A stretch of 64,000 nucleotides of DNA from Osmia lignaria lignaria (taxonomy: Eukaryota > Arthropoda > Insecta > Hymenoptera > Megachilidae), in the NCBI RefSeq assembly GCF_051020975.1, contig NW_027478158.1, positions 4,774,001 through 4,838,000 of the forward strand. The letters are read 5' to 3'. Position numbers and translations under genes: made by a program. Of this stretch, positions 49,133 through 61,690 are shown one piece after another (the first letter of the stretch is position 1; each line of letters starts with the position of its first letter). The notes beneath the pieces are model-generated. The model made no database searches and was not told where the DNA came from. It saw only the letters and a list, made by a program, of their open reading frames with translations.

Positions 49133-52030
49133 TTGCAGATTTATCTCAAGGGAAGGGTCCTGATGGACATATTTCGAGATATTTCTTCTTCTTGTTGTTC
49201 TTCTTCTGCACAGCTAAGCTGGAAGTGGCATTTGCAGCGCGCAATAGTGCAGAGTTATCTCAAAGAAAGGGGCCACGGTGTTTCTGTATCTCTATTATGT
49301 TGGTGCGGCTTCGGAACTTTTAAATATCTCGATATATCTCGAAAACTACGCTTCTGATCAAAAAATATCATAGAACATAAATTGTCGGAAACATAATTCA
49401 CTACAAAAAACGTCTCTTAACATTTTGCCATAGCTCGCTTCGTTTCCGAGATATTTGCAGATTCAGCTCAAAGGAACGGGCCTGACGGACATATTTCGAG
49501 ATACTTCTTCTTCTTGTTGTTCTTCCTCTGCACAGCTAAGCTGGAAGTGGCATTTGCAGCTCGCAATAGTGCAGAGTTATCTCAAAGAAAGGGGCCACGA
49601 TGTTTCTGTATCTCTATTATGTTGGTGCGGCTTCGGAACTTTTAAATATCTTGATATATCTCGAGAACTACGCATCTCATCAAAAAATATCATAGAACAT
49701 AAAAAGTAGGAAACTTAATTCTCTACAAAAAAGGTCTCTTAACATTTTGCCATAGCTCGCTTCGTTCCCGAGATATTTGCAGATTTATCTCAAGGGAAGG
49801 GGCCTGACGGACATATTTCGAGATATTTCTTCTTCTTGTTGTTCTTCTTCTGCACAGCTAAGCTGGAAGTGGCATTTGCGGCTCGCACTAGTGCAGAGTT
49901 ATCTCAAAGAAAGGAGCCACGGTGTTTCTGTATCTCTATTATGTTGGTGCGGCTTCGGAACTTTTAAATATCTCGATATATCTCGAAAACTACGCTTCTG
50001 ATCAAAAAATATCATAGAACATAAATTGTAGAAAACATAATTCACTACAAAAAACGTCTCTTAACATTTTGCCATAGCTCGCTTCGTTTCCGAGATATTT
50101 GCAGATTCAGCTCAAAGGAACGGGCCTGACGGACATATTTCGAGATACTTCTTCTTCTTGTTGTTCTTCCTCTGCACAGCTAAGCAGGAAGTGGCATTTG
50201 CAGCTCGCAATAGTGCAGTGTTATCTCAAAGAAAGGGGCCACGGTGTTTCTGTATCTCTATTATGTTGGTGCGGCTTCGGAACTTTTAAATATCTTGATA
50301 TATCTCGAGAACTACGCATCTGATCAAAAAATATCATAGAACATAAAAAGTAGGAAACTTAATTCTCTACAAAAAAGGTCTCTTAACATTTTGCCATAGC
50401 TCGCTTCGTTCCCGAGATATTTGCAGATTTATCTCAAGGGAAGGGGCCTGACGGACATATTTCGAGATATTTCTTCTTCTTGTTGTTCTTCTTCTGCACA
50501 GCTAAGCTGGAAGTGGCATTTGCGGCTCGCACTAGTGCAGAGTTATCTCAAAGAAAGGGGCCACGGTGTTTCTGTATCTCTATTATGTTGGTGCGGCTTC
50601 GGAACTTTTAAATATCTCGATATATCTCGAGAACTACGCGTCTAATCGAAAAATATCATAGAACATAAAAAGTAGGAAACTTAATTCTCTACAAAAAAGG
50701 TCTCTTAACATTTTGCCATAGCTCGCTTCGTTTCCGAGATATTTGCAGATTTATCTCAAGGGAAGGGGCCTGACGGACATATTTCGAGATATTTCTTCTT
50801 CTTGTTGTTCTTCTTCAGCACAGCTGAGCTGGAAGTGGCATTTGCAGGTCGCAATAGTGCAGAGTTATCTCAAAGAAAGGGGCCACGGTGTTTCTGTATC
50901 TCTATTATGTTGGTGCGGCTTCGGAACTTTTAAATATCTTGATATATCTCGAGAACTACGCCTCTGATCGAAAAATATCATAGAACATAAAAAGTAGGAA
51001 ACTTAATTCTCTACAAAAAAGGTCTCTTAACATTTTGCCATAGCTCGCTTCGTTTCCGAGATATTTGCAGATATATCTCAAGGGAAGGGGCCTGACGGAC
51101 ATATTTCGAGATATTTCTTCTTCTTGTTGTTCTTTTTCTGCACAGCAAAGCTGGAAGTGGCATTTGCAGCGCGCAATAGTGCAGAGTTATCTCAAAGAAA
51201 GGGGCCACGGTGTTTCTGTATCTCTATTATGTTGGTGCGGCTTCGGAACTTTTAAATATCTTGATATATCTCGAGAACTACGCATCTGATCAAAAAATAT
51301 CATAGAAGATAAAAAGTAGGAAACTTAATTCTCTACAAAAAAGGTCTCTTAACATTTCGCCATAGCTCGCTTCGTTTCCGAGATATTTGCAGATTTATCT
51401 CAAGGGAAGGGGCCTGTCGGACATATTTCGAGATATTTCTTCTTCTGTTTGTTCTTCTTCTGCACAGCTAAGCTGGAAGTGGCATTTGCGGCTCGCACTA
51501 GTGCAGAGTTATCTCAAAGAAAGGGGCCACGGTGTTTCTGTATCTCTATTATGTTGGTGCGGCTTCGGAACTTTTAAATATCTCGATATATCTCGAAAAC
51601 TACGCTTCTGATCAAAAAATATCATAGAACATAAATTGTAGGAAACATAATTCTCTACAAAAAACGTCTCTTAACATTTTGCCATAGCTCGCTTCGTTTC
51701 CGAGATATTTGCAGATATATCTCAAGGGAAGGGGCCTGACGGACATATTTCGAGATATTTCTTCTTCTTGTTGTTCTTCTTCTGCACAGCTAAGCTGGAA
51801 GTGGCATTTGCAGCTCGCAATAGTGCAGAGTTATCTCTAAGAAAGGGGCCACGGTGTATCTGTATCTCTATTATGTTGGTGCGGCTTCGGAACTTTTAAA
51901 TATCTTGATATATCTCGAGAACCACGCATCTGATCAAAAAATATCATAGAACATAAAAAGTAGGAAACTTAATTCTCTACAAAAACGGTCTCTTAACATT
52001 TTGCCATAGCTCGCTTCGTTTCCGAGATAT
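49133..52030 (+). repeat. 9-monomer higher-order repeat, full copy (2898 bp)
   Basis: Units a-i start at 49133, 49455, 49777, 50099, 50421, 50743, 51065, 51387 and 51709. Diagnostic variants: a has GGGTCCTGATGG with GCAGCGCGC; b has CAGCTCAAAGG with GGCCACGATG and CATCTCATC; c has AAAGGAGCCACGG preceded by CGTTCCCGAG; d has CTAAGCAGGAAG with GCAGTGTTATC; f has GCTGAGCTGG and GCAGGTCGC; g, h and i are as at 48167. The series restarts with unit a at 52031, so the HOR period is 2898 bp. Confidence 0.88.
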
Positions 52031-53640
52031 TTGCAGATTTATCTCAAGGGAAGGGTCCTGATGGACATATTTCGAGATATTTCTTCTTCTTGTTGTTCTT
52101 CTTCTGCACAGCTAAGCTGGAAGTGGCATTTGCAGCGCGCAATAGTGCAGAGTTATCTCAAAGAAAGGGGCCACGGTGTTTCTGTATCTCTATTATGTTG
52201 GTGCGGCTTCGGAACTTTTAAATATCTCGATATATCTCGAAAACTACGCTTCTGATCAAAAAATATCACAGAACATAAATTGTCTGAAACATAATTCACT
52301 ACAAAAAACGTCTCTTAACATTTTGCCATAGCTCGCTTCGTTTCCGAGATATTTGCAGATTCAGCTCAAAGGAACGGGCCTGACGGACATATTTCGAGAT
52401 ACTTCTTCTTCTTGTTGTTCTTCCTCTGCACAGCTAAGCTGGAAGTGGCATTTGCAGCTCGCAATAGTGCAGAGTTATCTCAAAGAAAGGGGCCACGATG
52501 TTTCTGTATCTCTATTATGTTGGTGCGGCTTCGGAACTTTTAAATATCTTGATATATCTCGAGAACTACGCATCTCATCAAAAAATATCATAGAACATAA
52601 AAAGTAGGAAACTTAATTCTCTACAAAAAAGGTCTCTTAACATTTTGCCATAGCTCGCTTCGTTCCCGAGATATTTGCAGATTTATCTCAAGGGAAGGGG
52701 CCTGACGGACATATTTCGAGATATTTCTTCTTCTTGTTGTTCTTCTTCTGCACAGCTAAGCTGGAAGTGGCATTTGCGGCTCGCACTAGTGCAGAGTTAT
52801 CTCAAAGAAAGGAGCCACGGTGTTTCTGTATCTCTATTATGTTGGTGCGGCTTCGGAACTTTTAAATATCTGGATATATCTCGAAAACTACGCTTCTGAT
52901 CAAAAAATATCATAGAACATAAATTGTAGAAAACATAATTCACTACAAAAAACGTCTCTTAACATTTTGCCATAGCTCGCTTCGTTTCCGAGATATTTGC
53001 AGATTCAGCTCAAAGGAACGGGCCTGACGGACATATTTCGAGATACTTCTTCTTCTTGTTGTTCTTCCTCTGCACAGCTAAGCAGGAAGTGGCATTTGCA
53101 GCTCGCAATAGTGCAGTGTTATCTCAAAGAAAGGGGCCACGGTGTTTCTGTATCTCTATTATGTTGGTGCGGCTTCGGAACTTTTAAATATCTTGATATA
53201 TCTCGAGAACTACGCATCTGATCAAAAAATATCATAGAACATAAAAAGTAGGAAACTTAATTCTCTACAAAAAACGTCTCTTAACATTTTGCCATAGCTC
53301 GCTTCGTTCCCGAGATATTTGCAGATTTATCTCAAGGGAAGGGGCCTGACGGACATATTTCGAGATATTTCTTCTTCTTGTTGTTCTTCTTCTGCACAGC
53401 TAAGCTGGACGTGGCATTTGCGGCTCGCACTAGTGCAGAGTTATCTCAAAGAAAGGGGCCACGGTGTTTCTGTATCTCTATTATGTTGGTGCGGCTTCGG
53501 AACTTTTAAATATCTCGATATATCTCGAAAACTACGCTTCTGATCAAAAAATGTCATAGAACGTAAATTGTAGGAAACATTATTCTCTACAAAAAAGGTC
53601 TCTTAACATTTTGCCATAGCTCGCTTCGTTTCCGAGATAT
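52031..53640 (+). repeat. 9-mer higher-order repeat, second copy, units a-e then rearranged
   Basis: Units a-e repeat the order of 49133-50742 with a handful of changes (TTGTCTGAAAC near 52280, CTGGATATATC near 52870, CTGGACGTGG near 53406). The unit at 53319 switches in its 3' half to the CTCGAAAAC haplotype, and the array continues with a GGGTCCTGATGG unit (53641) instead of f. The copy is therefore truncated by an exchange inside unit e. Confidence 0.83.
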
Positions 53641-54600
53641 TTGCAGATTTATCTCAAGGGAAGGGTCCTGATGGACATATTTCGAGATATTTCTTCTTCT
53701 TGTTGTTCTTCTTCTGCACAGCTAAGCTGGAAGTGGCATTTGCAGCTCGCAATAGTGCAGAGTTATCTCAAAGAAAGGGGCCACGGTGTTTCTGTATCTC
53801 TATTATGTTGGTGCGGCTTCGGAACTTTTAAATATCTTGATATATCTCGAGAACTACGCATCTGATCAAAAAATATCATAGAACATAAAAAGTAGGAAAC
53901 TTAATTCTCTACAAAAACGGTCTCTTAACATTTTGCCATAGCTCGCTTCGTTTCCGAGATATTTGCAGATTTATCTCAAGGGAAGGGGCCTGACGGACAT
54001 ATTTCGAGATATTTCTTCTTCTTGTTGTTCTTCTTCTGCACAGCTGAGCTGGAAGTGGCATTTGCAGGTCGCAATAGTGCAGAGTTATCTCAAAGAAAGG
54101 GGCCACGGTGTTTCTGTATCTCTATTATGTTGGTGCGGCTTCGGAACTTTTAAATATCTCGATATATCTCGAAAACTACGCTTCTGATCAAAAAATATCA
54201 TAGAACGTAAATTGTAGGAAACATTATTCTCTACAAAAAAGGTCTCTTAACATTTTGCCATAGCTCGCTTCGTTTCCGAGATATTTGCAGATTTATCTCA
54301 AGGGAAGGGGCCTGACGGACATATTTCGAGATATTTCTTCTTCTTGTTGTTCTTTTTCTGCACAGCTAAGCTGGAAGTGGCATTTGCAGCGCGCAATAGT
54401 GCAGAGTTATCTCAAAGAAAGGGGCCACGGTGTTTCTGTATCTCTATTATGTTGGTGCGCCTTCGGAACTTTTAAATATCTTGATATATCTCGAGAACTA
54501 CGCATCTGATCAAAAAATATCATAGAAGATAAAAAGTAGGAAACTTAATTCTCTACAAAAAAGGTCTCTTAACATTTCGCCATAGCTCGCTTCGTTTCCG
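53540..54600 (+). repeat. Block duplicated at 59658-60718 (left copy)
   Basis: Shared run of markers: AAATGTCATAGAACGTAAA, AACATTATTC, a GGGTCCTGATGG unit (53641), a GCAGGTCGC unit (53963), then a TTCTTTTTCTGC unit with TGCGCCTTCGG (54285). The right copy lies 19 monomers away (6118 bp). The context differs on both sides, so this is a mobile segment of the array. Confidence 0.8.
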
Positions 54601-55250
54601 AGATATTTGCAGATTTATCTCAAGGGAAGGGGCCTGACGGACATATTTCGAGATATTTCTTCTTCTTGTTGTTCTTCTTCTGCACAGCTAAGCTGGAAGT
54701 GGCATTTGCAGCTCGCAATAGTGCAGAGTTATCTCTAAGAAAGGGGCCACGGTGTATCTGTATCTCTATTATGTTGGTGCGGCTTCGGAACTTTTAAATA
54801 TCTTGATATATCTCGAGAACCACGCATCTGATCAAAAAATATCATAGAACATAAAAAGTAGGAAACGTAATTCTCTACAAAAACGGTCTCTTAACATTTT
54901 GCCATAGCTCGCTTCGTTTCCGAGATATTTGCAGATTTATCTCAAGGGAAGGGTCCTGATGGACATATTTCGAGATATTTCTTCTTCTTGTTGTTCTTCT
55001 TCTGCACAGCTAAGCTGGAAGTGGCATTTGCAGCGCGCAATAGTGCAGAGTTATCTCAAAGAAAGGGGCCACGGTGTTTCTGTATCTCTATTATGTTGGT
55101 GCGGCTTCGGAACTTTTAAATATCTCGATATATCTCGAAAACTACGCTTCTGATCAAAAAATATCATAGAACATAAATTGTCGGAAACATAATTCACTAC
55201 AAAAAACGTCTCTTAACATTTTGCCATAGCTCGCTTCGTTTCCGAGATAT

Positions 55251-57560
55251 TTGCAGATTCAGCTCAAAGGAACGGGCCTGACGGACATATTTCGAGATAC
55301 TTCTTCTTCTTGTTGTTCTTCCTCTGCACAGCTAAGCTGGAAGTGGCATTTGCAGCTCGCAATAGTGCAGAGTTATCTCAAAGAAAGGGGCCACGATGTT
55401 TCTGTATCCCTATTATGTTGGTGCGGCTTCGGAACTTTTAAATATCTTGATATATCTCGAGAACTACGCATCTCATCAAAAAATATCATAGAACATAGAA
55501 AGTAGGAAACTTAATTCTCTACAAAAAAGGTCTCTTAACATTTTGCCATAGCTCGCTTCGTTCCCGAGATATTTGCAGATTTATCTCAAGGGAAGGGGCC
55601 TGACGGACATATTTCGAGATATTTCTTCTTCTTGTTGTTCTTTTTCTGCACAGCTAAGCTGGAAGTGGCATTTGCAGCGCGCAATAGTGCAGAGTTATCT
55701 CAAAGAAAGGGGCCACGGTGTTTCTGTATCTCTATTATGTTGGTGCGGCTTCGGAACTTTTAAATATCTTGATATATCTCGAGAACTACGCATCTGATCA
55801 AAAAATATCATAGAAGATAAAAAGTAGGAAACTTAATTCTCTACAAAAAAGGTCTCTTAACATTTCGCCATAGCTCGCTTCGTTTCCGAGATATTTGCAG
55901 ATTTATCTCAAGGGAAGGGGCCTGTCGGACATATTTCGAGATATTTCTTCTTCTTGTTGTTCTTCTTCTGCACAGCTAAGCTGGAAGTGGCATTTGCGGC
56001 TCGCACTAGTGCAGAGTTATCTCAAAGAAAGGGGCCACGGTGTTTCTGTATCTCTATTATGTTGGTGCGGCTTCGGAACTTTTAAATATCTCGATATATC
56101 TCGAAAACTACGCTTCTGATCAAAAAATATCATAGAACATAAATTGTAGGAAACATAATTCTCTACAAAAAACGTCTCTTAACATTTTGCCATAGCTCGC
56201 TTCGTTTCCGAGATATTTGCAGATATATCTCAAGGGAAGGGGCCTGACGGACATATTTCGAGATATTTCTTCTTCTTGTTGTTCTTGTTCTGCACAGCTA
56301 AGCTGGAAGTGGCATTTGCAGCTCGCAATAGTGCAGAGTTATCTCTAAGAAAGGGGCCACGGTGTATCTGTATCTCTATTATGTTGGTGCGGCTTCGGAA
56401 CTTTTAAATATCTTGATATATCTCGAGAACCACGCATCTGATCAAAAAATATCATAGAACATAAAAAGTAGGAAACTTAATTCTCTACAAAAACGGTCTC
56501 TTAACATTTTGCCATAGCTCGCTTCGTTTCCGAGATATGTGCAGATTTATCTCAAGGGAAGGGTCCTGATGGACATATTTCGAGATATTTCTTCTTCTTG
56601 TTGTTCTTCTTCTGCACAGCTAAGCTGGAAGTGGCATTTGCAGCGCGCAATAGTGCAGAGTTATCTCAAAGAAAGGGGCCACGGTGTTTCTGTATCTCTA
56701 TTATGTTGGTGCGGCTTCGGAACTTTTAAATATCTCGATATATCTCGAAAACTACGCTTCTGATCAAAAAATATCATAGAACATAAATTGTCGGAAACAT
56801 AATTCACTACAAAAAACGTCTCTTAACATTTTGCCATAGCTCGCTTCGTTTCCGAGATATTTGCAGATTCAGCTCAAAGGAACGGGCCTGACGGACATAT
56901 TTCGAGATACTTCTTCTTCTTCTTGTTCTTCCTCTGCACAGCTAAGCTGGAAGTGGCATTTGCAGCTCGCAATAGTGCAGAGTTATCTCAAAGAAAGGGG
57001 CCACGATGTTTCTGTATCTCTATTATGTTGGTGCGGCTTCGGAACTTTTAAATATCTTGATATATCTCGAGAACTACGCATCTCATCAAAAAATATCATA
57101 GAACATAAAAAGTAGGAAACTTAATTCTCTACAAAAAAGGTCTCTTAACATTTTGCCATAGCTCGCTTCGTTCCCGAGATATTTGCAGATTTATCTCAAG
57201 GGAAGGGGCCTGACGGACATATTTCGAGATATTTCTTCTTCTTGTTGTTCTTCTTCTGCACAGCTAAGCTGGAAGTGGCATTTGCGGCTCGCACTAGTGC
57301 AGAGTTATCTCAAAGAAAGGAGCCACGGTGTTTCTGTATCTCTATTATGTTGGTGCGGCTTCGGAACTTTTAAATATCTCGATATATCTCGAAAACTACG
57401 CTTCTGATCAAAAAATATCATAGAACATAAATTGTAGAAAACATAATTCACTACAAAAAACGTCTCTTAACATTTTGCCATAGCTCGCTTCGTTTCCGAG
57501 ATATTTGCAGATTCAGCTCAAAGGAACGGGCCTGACGGACATATTTCGAGATACTTCTTC
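55251..57560 (+). repeat. Seven-monomer segment duplicated at 61691-64000 (left copy)
   Basis: Units b, g, h, i, a, b, c and the start of d recur at an offset of exactly 6440 bp (20 monomers). Rare shared markers are TGTATCCCTATT in the first unit, TTGTTCTTGTTCTGC in the i unit (56217) and GAGATATGTGCAG before the a unit (56539). Only a few differences were seen. Confidence 0.87.
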
Positions 57561-58148
57561 TTCTTGTTGTTCTTCCTCTGCACAGCTAAGCAGGAAGTGG
57601 CATTTGCAGCTCGCAATAGTGCGTTGTTATCTCAAAGAAAGGGGCCACGGTGTTTCTGTATCTCTATTATGTTGGTGCGGCTTCGGAACTTTTGAATATC
57701 TTGATATATCTCGAGAACTACGCATCTGATCAAAAAATATCATAGAACATAAAAAGTAGGAAACTTAATTCTCTACAAAAAAGGTCTCTTAACATTTTGC
57801 CATAGCTCGCTTCGTTCCCGAGATATTTGCAGATTTATCTCAAGGGAAGGGGCCTGACGGACATATTTCGAGATATTTCTTCTTCTTGTTGTTCTTCTTC
57901 TGCACAGCTAAGCTGGAAGTGGCATTTGCGGCTCGCACTAGTGCAGAGTTATCTCAAAGAAAGGGGCCACGGTGTTTCTGTATCTCTATTATGTTGGTCC
58001 GGCTTCGGAACTTTTAAATATCTCGATATATCTCGAAAACTACGCTTCTGATCAAAAAACATCATAGAACATAAATTGTCGGAAACATAATTCACTACAA
58101 AAAACGTCTCTTAACATTTTGCCATAGCTCGCTTCGTTTCCGAGATAT
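56861..58148 (+). repeat. Tandem four-monomer duplication, first copy (1288 bp)
   Basis: Units b, c, d and an e variant (TTGGTCCGGC) start at 56861, 57183, 57505 and 57827. The next four units repeat this order. Private changes in this copy include TTCTTCTTCTTCTTGTTC near 56925, GTGCGTTGTTATC near 57622 and TTTTGAATATC near 57693. Confidence 0.87.
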
Positions 58149-59436
58149 TTGCAGATTCAGCTCAAAGGAACGGGCCTGACGGACATATTTCGAGATACTT
58201 CTTCTTCTTGTTGTTCTTCCTCTGCACAGCTAAGCTGGAAGTGGCATTTGCAGCTCGCAATAGTGCAGAGTTATCTCAAAGAAAGGGGCCACGATGTTTC
58301 TGTATCTCTATTATGTTGGTGCGGCTTCGGAACTTTTAAATATCTTGATATATCTCGAGAACTACGCATCTCATCAAAAAATATCATAGAACATAAAAAG
58401 TAGGAAACCTAATTCTCTACAAAAAAGGTCTCTTAACATTTTGCCATAGCTCGCTTCGTTCCCGAGATATTTGCAGATTTATCTCAAGGGAAGGGGCCTG
58501 ACGGACATATTTCGAGATATTTCTTCTTCTTGTTGTTCTTCTTCTGCACAGCTAAGCTGGAAGTGGCATTTGCGGCTCGCACTAGTGCAGAGTTATCTCA
58601 AAGAAAGGAGCCACGGTGTTTCTGTATCTCTATTATGTTGGTGCGGCTTCGGAACTTTTAAATATCTCGATATATCTCGAAAACTACGCTTCTGATCAAA
58701 AAATATCATAGAACATAAATTGTAGAAAACATAATTCACTACAAAAAACGTCTCTTAACATTTTGCCATAGCTCGCTTCGTTTCCGAGATATTTGCAGAT
58801 TCAGCTCAAAGGAACGGGCCTGACGGACATATTTCGAGATACTTCTTCTTCTTGTTGTTCTTCCTCTGCACAGCTAAGCAGGAAGTGGCATTTGCAGCTC
58901 GCAATAGTGCAGTGTTATCTCAAAGAAAGGGGCCACGGTGTTTCTGTATCTCTATTATGTTGGTGCGGCTTCGGAACTTTTAAATATCTTGATATATCTC
59001 GAGAACTACGCATCTGATCCAAAAATATCATAGAACATAAAAAGTAGGAAACTTAATTCTCTACAAAAAAGGTCTCTTAACATTTTGCCATAGCTCGCTT
59101 CGTTCCCGAGATATTTGCAGATTTATCTCAAGGGAAGGGGCCTGACGGACATATTTCGAGATATTTCTTCTTCTTGTTGTTCTTCTTCTGCACAGCTAAG
59201 CTGGAAGTGGCATTTGCGGCTCGCACTAGTGCAGAGTTATCTCAAAGAAAGGGGCCACGGTGTTTCTGTATCTCTATTATGTTGGTCCGGCTTCGGAACT
59301 TTTAAATATCTCGATATATCTCGAAAACTACGCTTCTGATCAAAAAATATCATAGAACATAAAAAGTAGGAAACTTAATTCTCTACAAAAAAGGTCTCTT
59401 AACATTTTGCCATAGCTCGCTTCGTTTCCGAGATAT
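58149..59436 (+). repeat. Tandem four-monomer duplication, second copy (1288 bp)
   Basis: Units b, c, d and e variant again (58149, 58471, 58793, 59115), both e variants carrying TTGGTCCGGC. The 3' ends of the two e variants differ (CATAAATTGTCGG at 58076 against CATAAAAAGTAGG at 59358), placing the exchange point in the 3' half of the unit. Confidence 0.87.
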
Positions 59437-59657
59437 TTGCAGATTTATCTCAAGGGAAGGGGCCTGACGGACATATTTCGAGATATTTCTTCTTCTTGTT
59501 GTTCTTCTTCTGCACAGCTGAGCTGGAAGTGGCATTTGCAGGTCGCAATAGTGCAGAGTTATCTCAAAGAAAGGGGCCACGGTGTTTCTGTATCTCTATT
59601 ATGTTGGTGCGGCTTCGGAACTTTTAAATATCTCGATATATCTCGAAAACTACGCTT

Positions 59658-60718
59658 CTGATCAAAAAATGTCATAGAACGTAAATTGTAGGAAACATTA
59701 TTCTCTACAAAAAAGGTCTCTTAACATTTTGCCATAGCTCGCTTCGTTTCCGAGATATTTGCAGATTTATCTCAAGGGAAGGGTCCTGATGGACATATTT
59801 CGAGATATTTCTTCTTCTTGTTGTTCTTCTTCTGCACAGCTAAGCTGGAAGTGGCATTTGCAGCTCGCAATAGTGCAGAGTTATCTCAAAGAAAGGGGCC
59901 ACGGTGTTTCTGTATCTCTATTATGTTGGTGCGGCTTCGGAACTTTTAAATATCTTGATATATCTCGAGAACTACGCATCTGATCAAAAAATATCATAGA
60001 ACATAAAAAGTAGGAAACTTAATTCTCTACAAAAACGGTCTCTTAACATTTTGCCATAGCTCGCTTCGTTTCCGAGATATTTGCAGATTTATCTCAAGGG
60101 AAGGGGCCTGACGGACATATTTCGAGATATTTCTTCTTCTTGTTGTTCTTCTTCTGCACAGCTGAGCTGGAAGTGGCATTTGCAGGTCGCAATAGTGCAG
60201 AGTTATCTCAAAGAAAGGGGCCACGGTGTTTCTGTATCTCTATTATGTTGGTGCGGCTTCGGAACTTTTAAATATCTCGATATATCTCGAAAACTACGCT
60301 TCTGATCAAAAAATATCATAGAACGTAGATTGTAGGAAACATTATTCTCTACAAAAAAGGTCTCTTAACATTTTGCCATAGCTCGCTTCGTTTCCGAGAT
60401 ATTTGCAGATTTATCTCAAGGGAAGGGGCCTGACGGACATATTTCGAGATATTTCTTCTTCTTGTTGTTCTTTTTCTGCACAGCTAAGCTGGAAGTGGCA
60501 TTTGCAGCGCGCAATAGTGCAGAGTTATCTCAAAGAAAGGGGCCACGGTGTTTCTGTATCTCTATTATGTTGGTGCGCCTTCGGAACTTTTAAATATCTT
60601 GATATATCTCGAGAACTACGCATCTGATCAAAAAATATCATAGAAGATAAAAAGTAGGAAACTTAATTCTCTACAAAAAAGGTCTCTTAACATTTCGCCA
60701 TAGCTCGCTTGGTTTCCG
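59658..60718 (+). repeat. Block duplicated from/to 53540-54600 (right copy)
   Basis: Same order of variants as the left copy (units 59759, 60081, 60403). Private changes are GTAGATTGTAGG near 60328 and GCTTGGTTTCC near 60711. It is preceded by another GCAGGTCGC unit at 59437 that shares its 3' junction markers. Confidence 0.8.
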
Positions 60719-61690
60719 AGATATTTGCAGATTTATCTCAAGGGAAGGGGCCTGTCGGACATATTTCGAGATATTTCTTCTTCTTGTTGTTCTTCTTCTG
60801 CACAGCTAAGCTGGAAGTGGCATTTGCGGCTCGCACTAGTGCAGAGTTATCTCAAAGAAAGGGGCCACGGTGTTTCTGTATCTCTATTATGTTGGTGCGG
60901 CTTCGGAACTTTTAAATATCTCGATATATCTCGAAAACTACGCTTCTGATCAAAAAATATCATAGAACATAAATTGTCGGAAACATAATTCACTACAAAA
61001 AACGTCTCTTAACATTTTGCCATAGCTCGCTTCGTTTCCGAGATATTTGCAGATTCAGCTCAAAGGAACGGGCCTGACGGACATATTTCGAGATACTTCT
61101 TCTTCTTGTTGTTCTTCCTCTGCACAGCTAAGCAGGAAGTGGCATTTGCAGCTCGCAATAGTGCAGTGTTATCTCAAAGAAAGGGGCCACGGTGTTTCTG
61201 TATCTCTATTATGTTGGTGCGGCTTCGGAACTTTTAAATATCTTGATATATCTCGAGAACTACGCATCTGATCAAAAAATATCAGAGAACATAAAAAGTA
61301 GGAAACTTAATTCTGTACAAAAAAGGTCTCTTAACATTTTGCCATAGCTCGCTTCGTTTCCGAGATATTTGCAGATTCAGCTCAAAGGAACGGGCCTGAC
61401 GGACATATTTCGAGATACTTCTTCTTCTTGTTGTTCTTCCTCTGCACAGCTAAGCAGGAAGTGGCATTTGCAGCTCGCAATAGTGCAGAGTTATCTCACA
61501 GAAAGGGGCCACGGTGTTTCTGTATCTCTATTATGTTGGTGCGGCTTCGGAACTTTTAAATATCTCGATATATCTCGAAAACTACGCTTCTGATCAAAAA
61601 ATATCATAGAACATAAATTGTCGGAAACATAATTCACTACAAAAAACGTCTCTTAACATTTTGCCACAGCTCGCTTCGATTCCGAGATAT

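Noticed and set aside
51387..51708. Indel in the TTC tract (TTCTTCTGTTTGTTC)
   Set aside because: Unit length is unchanged at 322 bp. The difference is two adjacent substitutions or a small rearrangement, not a net gain or loss.
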